Positions 35,893 through 45,445 of a stretch of DNA of 64,000 bases are shown piece by piece. The notes beneath the pieces are model-generated. The model searched no databases. It had not been told where the DNA came from and saw only the letters and a program-made list of their open reading frames with translations. The DNA lies in NCBI RefSeq assembly GCF_900176885.1, contig NZ_LT839648.1, forward strand, positions 1,486,246 through 1,550,245. Direction: 5' to 3'. Position 1 is the stretch's first letter. Each line of letters starts with the position of its first letter. Origin of the DNA: Oceanobacillus senegalensis. GTDB taxonomy: Bacteria; Bacillota; Bacilli; Bacillales; Amphibacillaceae. Position numbers and translations under genes: made by a program.

Positions 35893-37243
35893 CTATAACA
35901 TTAAATGATTAGGATTCTCTAAAATCTTTTTTAAATCTGTTAAGAATGCTGCTGCAGGAACGCCATCTATTATTCTGTGATCAAAAGATAAACTGAGTGT
36001 CATCATAAATCTTAAAGCAATTTCACCTTGATGCACTACAGGTTTTTCAGTAATTCTACCAACACCAAGAATTGCAGACTCGGGTTGATTGATAATTGGA
36101 GTAAATATATCTATTTCATACATACCTAAATTTGAAATTGTGAAAGTCCCATTTTTCATCTTTTCGGGTGGTAGTTTACCATCACGAGCTAGCTTGGTCA
36201 TTGTTTTACTTTTCTTTGTTAACGAAGCAAGTCCTTTTTCATTCGCATTCTTAATTACTGGGACAACAATGCCATCATCCAATGCTACTGCAATCCCGAT
36301 ATTAGTTTCTTTATGGTGAATAATTTCATCATCTATTAAAGAAACGTTAATATTCGGATGATTATTAATTGCTATCGCTGTAGCTTTAACGATTAATTCA
36401 TTATAAGAAATTTTATACCCAGTTTGTGCTTCTACCAAAGGCATTATATCCTTACGTAATGAAACACAACGAGTCATATCTACTTCACACGACATTGTAA
36501 CGTGCGGTGATGTAGATACACTTTGCACCATACGTTCCGCTATTAACTTTTCTGACACCCGTCATTACTTTTCTATCACTTTCTAAGTCTTTTACAGTAT
36601 TTTCATTTAGAAGTTTGGATTCATTGTTAAACACATCTTCCTTTATAATTTTTCCATTGGCACCTGTTCCTTCAATTTTTGAGTAATCTAGATTCTGAGT
36701 ATCTGCTATTTTCTTTGCTAGTGGTGTAGTTTTTTTCATATTTTCTTTTATATAATTTTCCACATCATTTTTCTGAATTCTACCAAGCGGACCCGTTCCA
36801 CGAACATCATGTATGTTAATTCCACTCACCTCAGCCAATTTCTTAGCTGCAGGCGTTCTTCTAACTTTCCTACTAAAATTCATTTTTTCAACATCATATT
36901 CATCTAAATATTCCGATTTTTCTTCCCTTACTAAATTTACTGCTACTGCTGATTCACTATTTGGTGAACTGGTTGACTTATGTTCGATTACCTCAACTTC
37001 TTCCTGCATTTCGCCTATATAAGCAATCACTTCATGTACATTAACCTCTGTTCCCTCATCAAACAATTTTTCAAGTAAGATGCCTGATGCTTCTGATTCA
37101 ATTTCTAGTATCATTTTATCCGTTTCAATCTCAGCTAACGGTTCTCCTTCTTCAACTTTTTCACCTTTATTTACTAACCATGTTACTATCGTGCCTTTTT
37201 CCATAGTAGCTCCCATTTTTGGCATTTTTACTTGCAAAGTCAT
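35893..37243 (-). pseudogene. 2-oxoacid dehydrogenase E2 component, frameshifted
   Basis: The 5' part (37243 to about 36540) encodes a lipoyl domain with the lysine in EIETDKMILEIE (residues about 40-51) and two E3-binding domains (TPAAKKLAEVSG..GRI and TPLAKKIADTQN..GKI). The 3' part (36558 to 35893) encodes the catalytic domain with SFDHRIIDG, whose His and Asp are the active-site pair. They belong to one protein, but the frame changes near 36550 within the start of the catalytic domain (GVR-K / EKLIAERM). A one-base change would restore about 450 residues. Confidence 0.85.
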
Positions 37244-37256
37244 TTAAAACATCCCC

Positions 37257-38243
37257 TTATCCAAAAACTAATTTTTTACATTCTTGTACAATATCATTTA
37301 CTTGAGGGACAGCCGCCTTTTCTAAATTTGGATTATAAGGAATAGGTGTGGCAACACCACCTAAACGTTTAATTGGGGCATCTAAATAATCAAAAACATT
37401 ACTCTCCCCTATCATACTTGCAATCTCCGCACCATACCCACTTCTTTTTACCGCTTCATAAACAACCATAACCCTACTTGTTTTCTTAACTGATTCTAAA
37501 ATAGTCTCTGTATCTAATGGTACTAACGTCCGCGGATCAACTACTTCAACACTAATACCTTCCTTTTCTAAGATTTTAGCAGCCTCAAGAGAGCGATGAA
37601 CCATGATACCAGTCGCTACTATGGTTACGTCAACTCCCTCTCTTACTAGTTTCGCCTTACCTATTAGAACTTCGTACTCTTCTTCTGGAACCTGATCTTT
37701 AGTGCCATAAAGAAGCTTATGTTCATAAAACAAAACGGGATTATTATCTTCAATAGCAGCTTTCATTAATCCTTTAGCATCATAGGCTGTAGACGGTTGC
37801 ACTATTTTTAAGCCTGGTATATGTGTCATCCATGCTTCTAAGCTCTGTGAATGTTGCGCAGCAAACCCAGCTCCTGATCCACCAGGAAGTCTCACTACTA
37901 GAGGGACTTTGGCTTTGCCACCAAACATATAACGCATTTTTGCAGCTTGATTCGTAATATTATCCATCGCTATGGTTACGAAATCTGAGAATTGCAATTC
38001 AAGTATCGGTCGCATTCCCGTAGCAGCTGAACCAACAGCAGCTCCGCTAATTGCAGCTTCAGAGATTGGTGTATTCCGTACACGCTCTGGACCAAAAGAT
38101 TCAATCATTCCTTTGGTAAGTCCAAATGCTCCACCATAAATACCAATGTCTTCTCCCATGATATAAACATCTTCATCTTTTTCCATTCTTTGAACCATTG
38201 CTTCTCTAACCGCTTCTAAATAAGTTATTTCTCTCATTTTCAC
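37257..38243 (-). CDS. 2-oxoacid dehydrogenase E1 beta subunit (AcoB/PdhB-like)
   Basis: This intact 328-residue protein begins with REITYLEAVREAMVQRMEKD and has the family features MGEDIGIYGGAFG, TPISEAAISGAAVGSA, and LRLPGGSGAGFAAQHS-like segment VRLPGGSGAGFAAQHSQ. With E1 alpha it decarboxylates a 2-oxoacid or cleaves acetoin, using thiamine diphosphate. It follows E1 alpha by 18 bases and precedes E2 by 13. Substrate cannot be told from sequence: acetoin, branched-chain or another oxoacid. The complex cannot be complete if E2 and E3 are broken. Confidence 0.92.
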   Translation of the reverse strand: MKMREITYLEAVREAMVQRMEKDEDVYIMGEDIGIYGGAFGLTKGMIESFGPERVRNTPISEAAISGAAVGSAATGMRPILELQFSDFVTIAMDNITNQAAKMRYMFGGKAKVPLVVRLPGGSGAGFAAQHSQSLEAWMTHIPGLKIVQPSTAYDAKGLMKAAIEDNNPVLFYEHKLLYGTKDQVPEEEYEVLIGKAKLVREGVDVTIVATGIMVHRSLEAAKILEKEGISVEVVDPRTLVPLDTETILESVKKTSRVMVVYEAVKRSGYGAEIASMIGESNVFDYLDAPIKRLGGVATPIPYNPNLEKAAVPQVNDIVQECKKLVFG

Positions 38244-38261
38244 ACCCCTATTTATATGAAT

Positions 38262-39245
38262 TTATGCATAAATATTATTTTCAAGTGAATCAATGGATGG
38301 CTCAGGACTATTTTCTGCATATTCCAGTGCCTTTTGAATTTCTATTTTTACTGTATTTTTAATCTCACTTATTTCATTGTCTGATATTAATTCATTTTCT
38401 TTTAATACAGATATTAGATTTTTAATTGGATCGTTATTTTCCTTCCAATAATTCTCTTCTTCACGTGTCCTATACTTTCGAGCATCAGTCCTTGAATGTC
38501 CCTTCCAGCGATAAGTCTTTGCTTCAATAAATGTTGGACCTTTACCATCCCTAGCTCTGTCAATCGCCTCTTTCGTGGTATTCATAACCTCAAACAAATC
38601 GTTCCCGTCTATAGTAATACCGGGTATGCCATATGAGCCACCGCGTTCAGAAATATTACTAATATTGAACATTTCATCCGTTCTTCCAGACATAGCATAT
38701 TGGTTATTTTCACATAAGAATATTATTGGAAGGTCCCAAATGGAAGCAAGATTGAGTGATTCATGAAAAGCTCCCTCATTTGTTGCTCCATCGCCAAAAA
38801 AGCATACCACAACATAATTTAATTCTTTCATTTTGGATGTCAACGCAGCACCAACACCTATTGGGAGACCAGCAGCCACAATTCCATTTGCTCCAAGATT
38901 TCCAACATCTAGATCTGCAATATGCATGGATCCACCTTTCCCTTGACAAATACCTGTCTCACGCCCCAAAAGTTCTGCCATCATTTTATTCACGTTTGTT
39001 CCCTTTGCAATACTATGACCATGACCTCTATGGTTCGTGATGATTTTATCTGTTTGATTTAATAGTGAACAAACACCAACAGCAGTTGCTTCTTGTCCAA
39101 TACATAGATGCATAGTTCCATGAATTTTTCCTTTCATAAATAATTTTTCTACTGTCTCTTCAAACTCTCTAATTAGAAGCATTTGATGTAAATAACTATA
39201 TCCTTTTTCCTTTGAAATATCTGTTTTCGCCAAAAACTTTGTCAT
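38262..39245 (-). CDS. 2-oxoacid dehydrogenase E1 alpha subunit (AcoA/PdhA-like)
   Basis: The 327-residue protein has the thiamine-diphosphate motif from GDGATNEGAFHESLNLAS to ENN (about 162-190) and HRGHGHSIAKG near 72-82. YRWKGHSRTDARKYR carries the usual conserved residues near the phosphorylation loop region. It is intact and heads the enzyme part of the cluster, downstream of the TRAP permease genes. AcoA of acetoin catabolism is the nearest type I recall by overall feel, but pyruvate and other relatives share all these motifs. Confidence 0.92.
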   Translation of the reverse strand: MTKFLAKTDISKEKGYSYLHQMLLIREFEETVEKLFMKGKIHGTMHLCIGQEATAVGVCSLLNQTDKIITNHRGHGHSIAKGTNVNKMMAELLGRETGICQGKGGSMHIADLDVGNLGANGIVAAGLPIGVGAALTSKMKELNYVVVCFFGDGATNEGAFHESLNLASIWDLPIIFLCENNQYAMSGRTDEMFNISNISERGGSYGIPGITIDGNDLFEVMNTTKEAIDRARDGKGPTFIEAKTYRWKGHSRTDARKYRTREEENYWKENNDPIKNLISVLKENELISDNEISEIKNTVKIEIQKALEYAENSPEPSIDSLENNIYA

Positions 39246-39285
39246 AAAATATACACTCCTTATTATGGTTTAGTAATTTAGGTTC

Positions 39286-40608
39286 TTAGCCATTTAATAG
39301 ATTTGGAACCCATAAAGCTAGATTAGGAAAAATCATTAGAATAGCTAAAACTACTACAATGATTAATACAAATGGTACAATTCCTTTATATATTGTTAAT
39401 AAATTAATTCCGTCTGGAACAATCCCCTTAACATAGAATAGGGAATATCCAAAAGGTGGTGTTAAGAAGGAAGTTTGTAACATAACACAAACCAACACTA
39501 ATACCCATAGCATATTAAAATCATAGGTTTCTAAAATCGGCATAAAGATTGGGAATACAATCATAATAATCCCTATCCAATCTATAAACATTCCTAAGAT
39601 AAAGGTTATTACTAAAGCTAGTATCAGTACACCCCATTTTCCACCTACAAAACTTTCAACATAAGTTTGTATGATACTTGCTCCATTAAGAGAAAGAAAT
39701 AACGAGGAAAATGCTGTTGCACCAACTAATATAATTAATACCATGGCAGTAGTTTTTGCTGTGTCATATACTGCGTTACTTAGCATTTCTATACTAAACT
39801 TCTTATAGAAAACCGTTAAAAGTAATGCTGCAAAAGCCCCTACGGCGGAAGCTTCAGTTGGTGTTGCTATTCCTGCAAAAATGGACCCAAGTACAGCTAA
39901 AACTATTAGTACAGGTGGAATCATATAGATACATACCTCTTTTATTCTTTTACGAAGTAATACACTTTCCATTTCCTCTTTGGTTACTGGAGGTCCTAGC
40001 TTAGGATTTTTATAACATACCACAAGAACATATATACAATAAGCAAACGCTAGCATTAGCCCAGGTAATAATGACGCCTTGAATAAATCACCAACTGATA
40101 CGGAAGATTGAACTCCCATAACCACTAACATGATACTAGGAGGTATTAAGATACCTAAAGTTCCACCTGCTGCAACTACTCCTGTTGCTAATTTACTATC
40201 ATATCCGTATTTTAATAAAACAGGAATCGATACTAATCCCATCGTTACAACCGATGCTCCAACTACCCCCGTAGTAGCTGCGAATACAGTCGAGACAATA
40301 ATGACGGCTATTGCTAATCCACCATTAATTCCTCCAATTAAAAGTCTTAAAGATTCAAAGAGTCGATCCACAATTTTGGAGGCAGACATTAAGTTGGCCA
40401 TCAAGACAAACATTGGTATCGCTATTAATGAATAATCATTCATTGCACCCAACGTTCCGTTAATAAATATATTTAAAGAACCAGGACCCACCCCAAATAA
40501 ACCAAATATTACCGCTATTCCTCCAAGAACAAATGCCAGCGGATGCCCAGTTGCTAACCCAACCAACATGGCAACAAACATCATTAGGATAAAAATTTCA
40601 ATACTCAT
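39286..40608 (-). CDS. dctM: TRAP transporter large permease (DctM)
   Basis: The 440-residue protein has about twelve hydrophobic segments and the DctM features GLATGHPLAFVLGG, AATTGVVGASVVTMG, TLGILIPPSIMLVVMGV and GIATPTEASAVGAFAALLL. It forms the ion-coupled permease of a tripartite ATP-independent periplasmic transporter for organic acids. It overlaps the start of the dctQ-like gene by a few bases (ATGAG-type coupling). The expected substrate-binding protein DctP is not in the window, so the transporter is probably incomplete. Confidence 0.92.
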   Translation of the reverse strand: MSIEIFILMMFVAMLVGLATGHPLAFVLGGIAVIFGLFGVGPGSLNIFINGTLGAMNDYSLIAIPMFVLMANLMSASKIVDRLFESLRLLIGGINGGLAIAVIIVSTVFAATTGVVGASVVTMGLVSIPVLLKYGYDSKLATGVVAAGGTLGILIPPSIMLVVMGVQSSVSVGDLFKASLLPGLMLAFAYCIYVLVVCYKNPKLGPPVTKEEMESVLLRKRIKEVCIYMIPPVLIVLAVLGSIFAGIATPTEASAVGAFAALLLTVFYKKFSIEMLSNAVYDTAKTTAMVLIILVGATAFSSLFLSLNGASIIQTYVESFVGGKWGVLILALVITFILGMFIDWIGIIMIVFPIFMPILETYDFNMLWVLVLVCVMLQTSFLTPPFGYSLFYVKGIVPDGINLLTIYKGIVPFVLIIVVVLAILMIFPNLALWVPNLLNG

Positions 40609-40860
40609 ATCTTCTCACCATTTCTCAAAAATACTATTCTCTTTAGTACTTCGGAAAGCCCTTGTAACATTAACAGAAAAAACGCAACTGGTATGACTGT
40701 TTTAGTTAGATAAACTGGAGCTTGGAATAATGAACTACTTACTTCTTTAATTGCCCAGGACTGAGCCGCAACTTCCATCCCCATTAAAAATAAACAAATA
40801 ACAAAAGGGAAAAAGAGAATGGCGTACGTGACTATATCTAGAACTGCTTTTGCAAAAAAG
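40605..40860 (-). pseudogene. dctQ: TRAP transporter small permease (DctQ), 5' truncated
   Basis: The 3' half encodes a DctQ-like sequence with two membrane spans and QSWAIKEVSSSLFQAPVYLT, then KTVIPVAFFLLMLQGLSEVL. The first about 60-70 residues of a normal DctQ are absent. The open frame runs on to a TTG at 40916, but those codons are the antisense of the E3 relic, so they are not native. The join lies near 40860. A truncated DctQ would not function. Confidence 0.8.
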
Positions 40861-40861
40861 A

Positions 40862-41854
40862 TAAGAGGACAGAAAATAATTATTGCTACAGGTGGTAAAC
40901 CAGTAATTTCCGCCAATTAAGGGTATTGAATATGTTAATTATTATACGACTGACACAATATTTGATATATCAAAAATACCTAGTTCAATTGTTATTATTG
41001 GTGGTGGAGTGATAGGAGTCGAAATGGCAAATATATTTGCTAGTTTAAATACGGATGTAACTGTCATAGAGTTAAGTGATAACCTAATACCTACCGATGA
41101 TGTTGAAGCATCCAACACTCTACTAAAGGTTTTTCAGAAAAAAGGGATTACTATATTAACCAAACACAGGTGAAGAGTGTTAAAGAAAGAAATAAATAAT
41201 AAAAAAATTATCGATATTATCACAAATAAAGGAGATATAAAAACTATTAATTGTGATGATCTACTAATTGCAGTTGGAAGAAAGCCTAATTTATCAGCTA
41301 TTTCTGAACTTGATTTGAGAATGAATGGAAAATATATTGCTGTTAATGATTATCTTGAAACGAATATGAAAGATTACTTTGCAATTGGCGATGTAATAGA
41401 AGGTTTCCAATTAGCTCACGTAGCTAGTTCAGAAGGATTAACAGCTATTGAAAATCTAGATTCTCCTAAGGAAAAAATGAATTATAATGTTATCCCAAGA
41501 TGTGTTTATACTAGTCCAGAGGTTGCGAGTGTAGGGATGACTGAAATAGAATTAAAGAAAAAAGGTATAGATTACAAAATAGAAAAGTATTCATTCTCAG
41601 TAAACGGAAAAGCTTTAGCAGATGATGACACAGAAGGTTTTACAAAGATAATGATTGATAATAAATATGGAGAAATACTAGGGGTAGTAAAGGTTGGTGC
41701 TCACGTCACTGAAATAATATGCCAAACTTCTGCCTACATGTTTTTAGAAGGTACAGTTGATGAGCTAGCAAAAATGATACAACCTCACCCATCAATTTCT
41801 GAAGGATTATTGGAAGTAGCAAATAATCTAATTGGCAAAGGAATACATCCCTAA
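40862..41854 (+). pseudogene. dihydrolipoamide dehydrogenase (E3), 5' truncated and frameshifted
   Basis: The plus strand encodes KIIIATGGKPVI, then after a frameshift GIEYVNYYTTDTIFD and IVIIGGGVIGVEMANIFASL (NAD-binding loop), and after further shifts near 41170-41190 a 225-residue frame with LLIAVGRKPN, DYFAIGDVIEG and the catalytic HPSISEGLLE. This is the E3 of a 2-oxoacid dehydrogenase complex. The FAD-binding N-terminus with the redox disulfide is missing; homology begins at the junction with the dctQ relic. Its orientation is opposite to the E1/E2 genes, which implies a rearrangement. Confidence 0.85.
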
Positions 41855-42228
41855 ATATTAAAACAGTGATTCAATTCCAAGCGTTTATCCTTCATTATGA
41901 TACTGTTTGTAGATGATTCTAATCCTGTCCTCGCTCTCTTCTCTACCACTCTTGCGTAGAGCGGACAGGTATATGAAGTGACCCCAAACATACTAAGATT
42001 AGTAGTACAAAACCATGACCATGGTTTCGTGCTACTATTTTTTTATAGTAGAAGTGAAGAAAAGCCGATCCAACTTTGGGATGTATTGAATCTCCACCCC
42101 AAACAGGCTCACTTCAACCCTTATTTGAATCAATTTAGTATGTTGGGTCCATAGAGACCGTGTATAAGAAAGTGGAATCGATAAGGTTATGTGAATACTT
42201 CTATGAGTAATTAACTGGAGGAGACGAA
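41855..42228. other. non-coding IS110 leader with structured repeats
   Basis: No gene seen. It holds an inverted repeat (GACCCCAAACATACTAA at 41980-41996; TTAGTATGTTGGGTC at 42135-42149) and an inner hairpin (about 42001-42036) followed by TTTTTTT. In IS110 elements this leader can encode the bridge RNA. A GGAGGA ribosome site ends it. Confidence 0.45.
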
Positions 42229-42855
42229 ATGAAACCTGTTGTTGCATTCGATGTAAGTAAAGGTAAAAGTACGTTGGTTATTTATGATTAAAAACGCTGT
42301 ATATTTGAAGGAGAATTAAAGCATTATCAAGTGGACTTCGAATCACTTCATGAGCGAATGGTGTTGTTAGAACAACAATCGGGTCAAAGACCAGAAATTG
42401 TTTTTGAAGCTACTAGAGTTTATTCAATGGCTTTGGAAAAATTTCTTCAAGATCATGGATACATATATTGTCGCTTAAATCCACTTGAGGCAAAACTTCA
42501 GACAGCAGCTATGCGAAGAAATAAGACCGATAAAAGCGATGCGCATGAGTTAGCTAAACACTTTAAAATGAATCGTAAGCCAACACTTCAACAAGACACC
42601 TATTATAATCAAATGCGTGCACTATCACGTTACTACGACGAAGTTGATGAATAATTAACCCAACTAAGGGGCAAAATGCATGCGATTTTACATTTATCTT
42701 TTCCGGGACTGGAACGAGTGATTACACCGAGCTCAGCACTCTTTTTGAACATCGTTCAATTGTATCCGCATGCATCACTTTTAACGGTACATTCCAAAAC
42801 AGTAATTAGAAATAGGCTTAAAAAAATACCAGAAAAAATCTTTCTCTTAAACTAG
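42229..42855 (+). pseudogene. IS110-family transposase, truncated with two nonsense codons
   Basis: ATG at 42229 behind GGAGGA opens MKPVVAFDVSKGKSTLVIYD, the RuvC-like DEDD start of IS110 transposases. A TAA follows at once, then the frame goes on: EIVFEATRVYSMALEKFL, RRNKTDKSDAHELAKHF. A second TAA is near 42652, and the frame continues to a TAG at 42855. The C-terminal transposase domain with the catalytic Ser is mostly missing; about 209 codons remain of about 400. The element is inactive. It lies beside the IS110-type leader described above. Confidence 0.8.
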
Positions 42856-43058
42856 CAGATAAGAATTTTTCCATTACTTATTTCAATTATCATTTCCCCA
42901 TCATCCTCACCATTGTCCATTAAAACAAGAACATCAATTAGATAGACATGGTCATATAGATGTTTAAAGATGTCTAATTTCTTCTGAAAATATCCTCGGC
43001 AGGAATGTGAGTACCACTCAATGCACCCCTTTCCATGTTTTGCTATAACCCATTTCAT
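42856..43058 (-). CDS. small hypothetical frame, doubtful
   Basis: A 68-residue frame with MKWVIAKHGKGCIEWYSHSC and an acidic stretch DNGEDDGEMIIEISNGKIL looks protein-like in composition. No ribosome site is obvious before the ATG at 43058, and its last codons meet the end of the IS110 relic. It could be the end of a gene cut by the IS, or chance. No family recognised. Confidence 0.25.
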
Positions 43059-43415
43059 TATCCGGTCAAGAGTTATTATAAGAAACTATCCATTTTGTAA
43101 AAATATTTGAAACCGTTTTTCATTTGTATCGCCTGTTTCTGACTTTTAATAAAATTCTATATATATATATATATATATAGAAAAGAAAAACAAGTGATTA
43201 TTACATATTTGTGAACTTTTTTATGTAACTTAATAGTAATAGGAAATGCATAAGGATAATGTGGAACGATTCTTTAGAAGAGATTCCTTGACAGGTTATC
43301 ATGGTAGTCCATTCAACAACCATTCAAATATTAGCTTCAGCTAGTCTTCGGCCAACACATGGTGTAATCAAACAAACAGAGTGGCCTTCTATTAGCCACC
43401 CTGTTTCCATTAGTT
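43059..43415. other. intergenic scrap with a TA dinucleotide tract and a hairpin
   Basis: The region holds a run of TA repeats near 43156-43180 and a hairpin at about 43374-43408 (AAACAG-GTGGC pairing with GCCAC-CTGTTT) that may end the tenA relic. No gene seen. Confidence 0.5.
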
Positions 43416-43760
43416 TTATATAGAAGTCTCTACTCGTTCCTTTTCCGATAGACACGTTTCAAAAGTATAGGACATTTCCTAGAATACCATACCAGTACGT
43501 ATTCTTCAGCTATTCTAAACTGTTCTTTAATCTTCTCTTTTTCTGCTTCGCTAGATTGGTCAGCCAATTTATCTAGCGATGAGCTACAGCAATAGCATGC
43601 GCATTTCCATAATGCTTTAAATAATAAATATCCTGCATAATGTATTTTTAATGTTTCAAATGGTAAATCTCGTTTGACGATATCTTGAACAAACGGATGG
43701 TTCAAGCTCAGTTCCCAACTTTGCTTGATTGCCCCTCTCAAATTCTTCGGTAAAACGCAA
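43416..43760 (-). pseudogene. tenA: thiaminase II (TenA) relic
   Basis: A TTG at 43760 after GGGGAGGA opens LRFTEEF, then a frameshift leads to RGAIKQSWELSLNHPFVQDI (the TenA N-terminus; compare HPFVQ). About 120 residues of the core are deleted, and the frame resumes with LDKLADQSSEAEKEKIKEQF, the TenA C-terminal helix, then shifts again to EMSYTFE. The product would lack the catalytic cysteine region. It lies behind a TPP riboswitch, which supports the identity. The segment 43544-43613 is repeated at the left edge of the window. Confidence 0.75.
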
Positions 43761-43812
43761 AAAAATTCCTCCCCTTTTCGTTTCCGTCTTTGGAGGAGGG
43801 AAGGAAATATGC
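43757..43812 (-). terminator. terminator hairpin of the TPP riboswitch expression platform
   Basis: A pyrimidine-rich arm and GGGGAGGAA can pair, followed by TTTTTTT that runs into the TTG start. It overlaps the ribosome site. Pairing is imperfect. Confidence 0.5.
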
Positions 43813-43869
43813 CAGATTTTTTACAGCCTTTATTCTTTCCATTCGATGATAGAATCAGCATTCTTCCAC

Positions 43870-43941
43870 TTCCCTCCGCTGGTATTAACCAGTTCAGGTT
43901 CAAAGGGGTCAAGAAATGAACCTTGTCTCAGCCAAGCGTAT
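43870..43941 (-). ncRNA. TPP riboswitch (THI element)
   Basis: On the minus strand the conserved parts appear in order: GCTTGGCTGAGA, a variable hairpin, ACCCCTTTGAACCTGA, then CTGGTTAATACCAGCGGAGG (GGAAG follows). These are the CUGAGA and ACCUGAU cores and the last helix of the thiamine pyrophosphate aptamer. It would lower expression of the tenA gene when TPP is plentiful. The aptamer appears intact although the gene is a relic. Confidence 0.95.
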
Positions 43942-43981
43942 AATTTTTTTACAAATCTACCATATTATAACTATTAAATTG

Positions 43982-44422
43982 TTATTTTCCTGTTGCTATA
44001 TTCCCCATTGCAATAGAAATTCTATTCCAACTATTAATTTGATTAATGATTAGAACAAGGTCGACATACTGTTTCTCGTCGTAATGTTCTCGCACACGTT
44101 GGTAAAGCTCATCTGGAACACGTTTTGTCGGGATTAATGTCACATGCTCAGCTAACTCTAAAGCTACTTTTTCTGCTTCTGTATAGAATTCACACTCGTG
44201 CCAGCCACTACCACAGTAAATTCTTTGTTCGGTTTCCCCCATTTTTGTGCCTCACTTGTATGCATATTCAAACAAAATGCACAGCCATTAATTTGAGAAA
44301 CTCGAATTTTAATAAGCTCACGAAGTTTTCGTTCGATCGCTGTCCCTATTGTATTTTTCCATCCCTATCATCATTTCCATTCCATCAGGAGCAATTTCAT
44401 AGTAAGAAACCCTTTGACTCAT
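43982..44422 (-). pseudogene. AhpD/carboxymuconolactone decarboxylase-family protein, frameshifted
   Basis: ATG at 44422 (AGGAG upstream) opens MSQRVSYYEIAPDGMEMMIG. After frameshifts near 44345 and 44245 the frames carry LRELIKIRVSQINGCAFCLN and then FYTEAEKVALELAEHVTLIP and DLVLIINQINSWNRISIAMG. GCAFCLNMH is the CxxC redox motif of AhpD-like proteins, and the order fits a full-length protein of about 147 residues. Two frameshifts make it non-functional. Confidence 0.75.
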
Positions 44423-44564
44423 AAAGCAAGACTCCTTTTATTTGGTATATGACCACTATACCACTACAAGAACATATGTACCATTTCAGGTGTTGGGGAC
44501 TGGTAGTCTAATGCATAATAAGCGCAGATTCTTTCTCCGGAAATGCGATTGTTAATAGAAAATA

Positions 44565-45290
44565 CTATAATCTTCATGATTTCATAGACATCGCATCACC
44601 AGACGTACAGGAGTCGTGGTTTTTTCCATTTGATTGACATTTCCAATAAAAAACATGTCCTTTTCGGGATAGTAAAATGCAAAGCAACCTGTTGAACCAG
44701 ATGACCAATTACCTCACCTTTTCCCATAAAAAGTGTTGCAAGACCATTTAGCGGAACTCTCATATACCGAGAACCGTAATGAAGTCAAAGCATAGAAGCC
44801 TACAACCTGTTTTTTACTTTTTAGTTCATGAAAGACAGTCTTATTAAATAATTTCGCTTTAACTAAAGCCTTAATAAATATCATTAATTCACAATCTGTA
44901 GAAACACAACCGCCACTCGCGCGAATGCTCATAGGTAACTTTGGATGGTTAAAGGCAGTGTCCTTCTAATAAATATGCGGGATAAAATCTTCTTCATCTA
45001 CCGGAAAATAAGTATTTTTAAGTCCTAAAGGTTCAAAAATTAATTGTCTATATACATCTTCCAATATTAAATTATCTATTTCAATTATTTTTCCGAGGAT
45101 TTCAAAGTTTATATTTGCATAATGAGCTCTTTTTCCCATATCCGATGTAAAGTGTGGTTTGATTTCCTTCGTCTTCATTATGATTTCATTAAAATCAGTT
45201 TGAATGTCCTTATAAAGAGGACGTATTTTCTCCTTGTTGCCACCTTCCTCAATCACATCCCGTAAACCACTTGTATGGAACAAAGATTGT
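44565..45290 (-). pseudogene. beta-lactamase-fold serine hydrolase, decayed
   Basis: Frames on the minus strand give LFHTSGLRDVIEEGG, KRAHYANINFEILGKIIE (the YxN-type motif), FEPLGLKNTYFPVDEED, then RASGGCVSTDCELMIFIKAL and, after a frameshift, SGSTGCFAFYYPEKDMFFIG. This is the order of class C-like or esterase-type serine hydrolases. The N-terminal SxxK part is missing, and stops and frameshifts break the rest. It is a relic without a recognisable promoter. Confidence 0.7.
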
Positions 45291-45445
45291 ATATCTTATC
45301 TAACATAAGCAGCAGTTAGTTGAAGGAAAAATACTATTTATTTCACTTTACTATCCAATTGAACAAAGGAATTTTTATAATTTTAAAAGCCGTCTGTGGA
45401 TATTGGTTTCGGATAAAGTTAATAAATTTTTTCATAAAAGTATAT

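Noticed and set aside
40861..40916. N-terminal extension of the DctQ frame to a TTG
   Set aside because: These codons are antisense to the E3 relic (IIIATGGKPVI on the plus strand), so they are not part of DctQ.
43150..43185. TA dinucleotide tract
   Set aside because: A simple low-complexity run in an AT-rich gap; no sign of a functional site.
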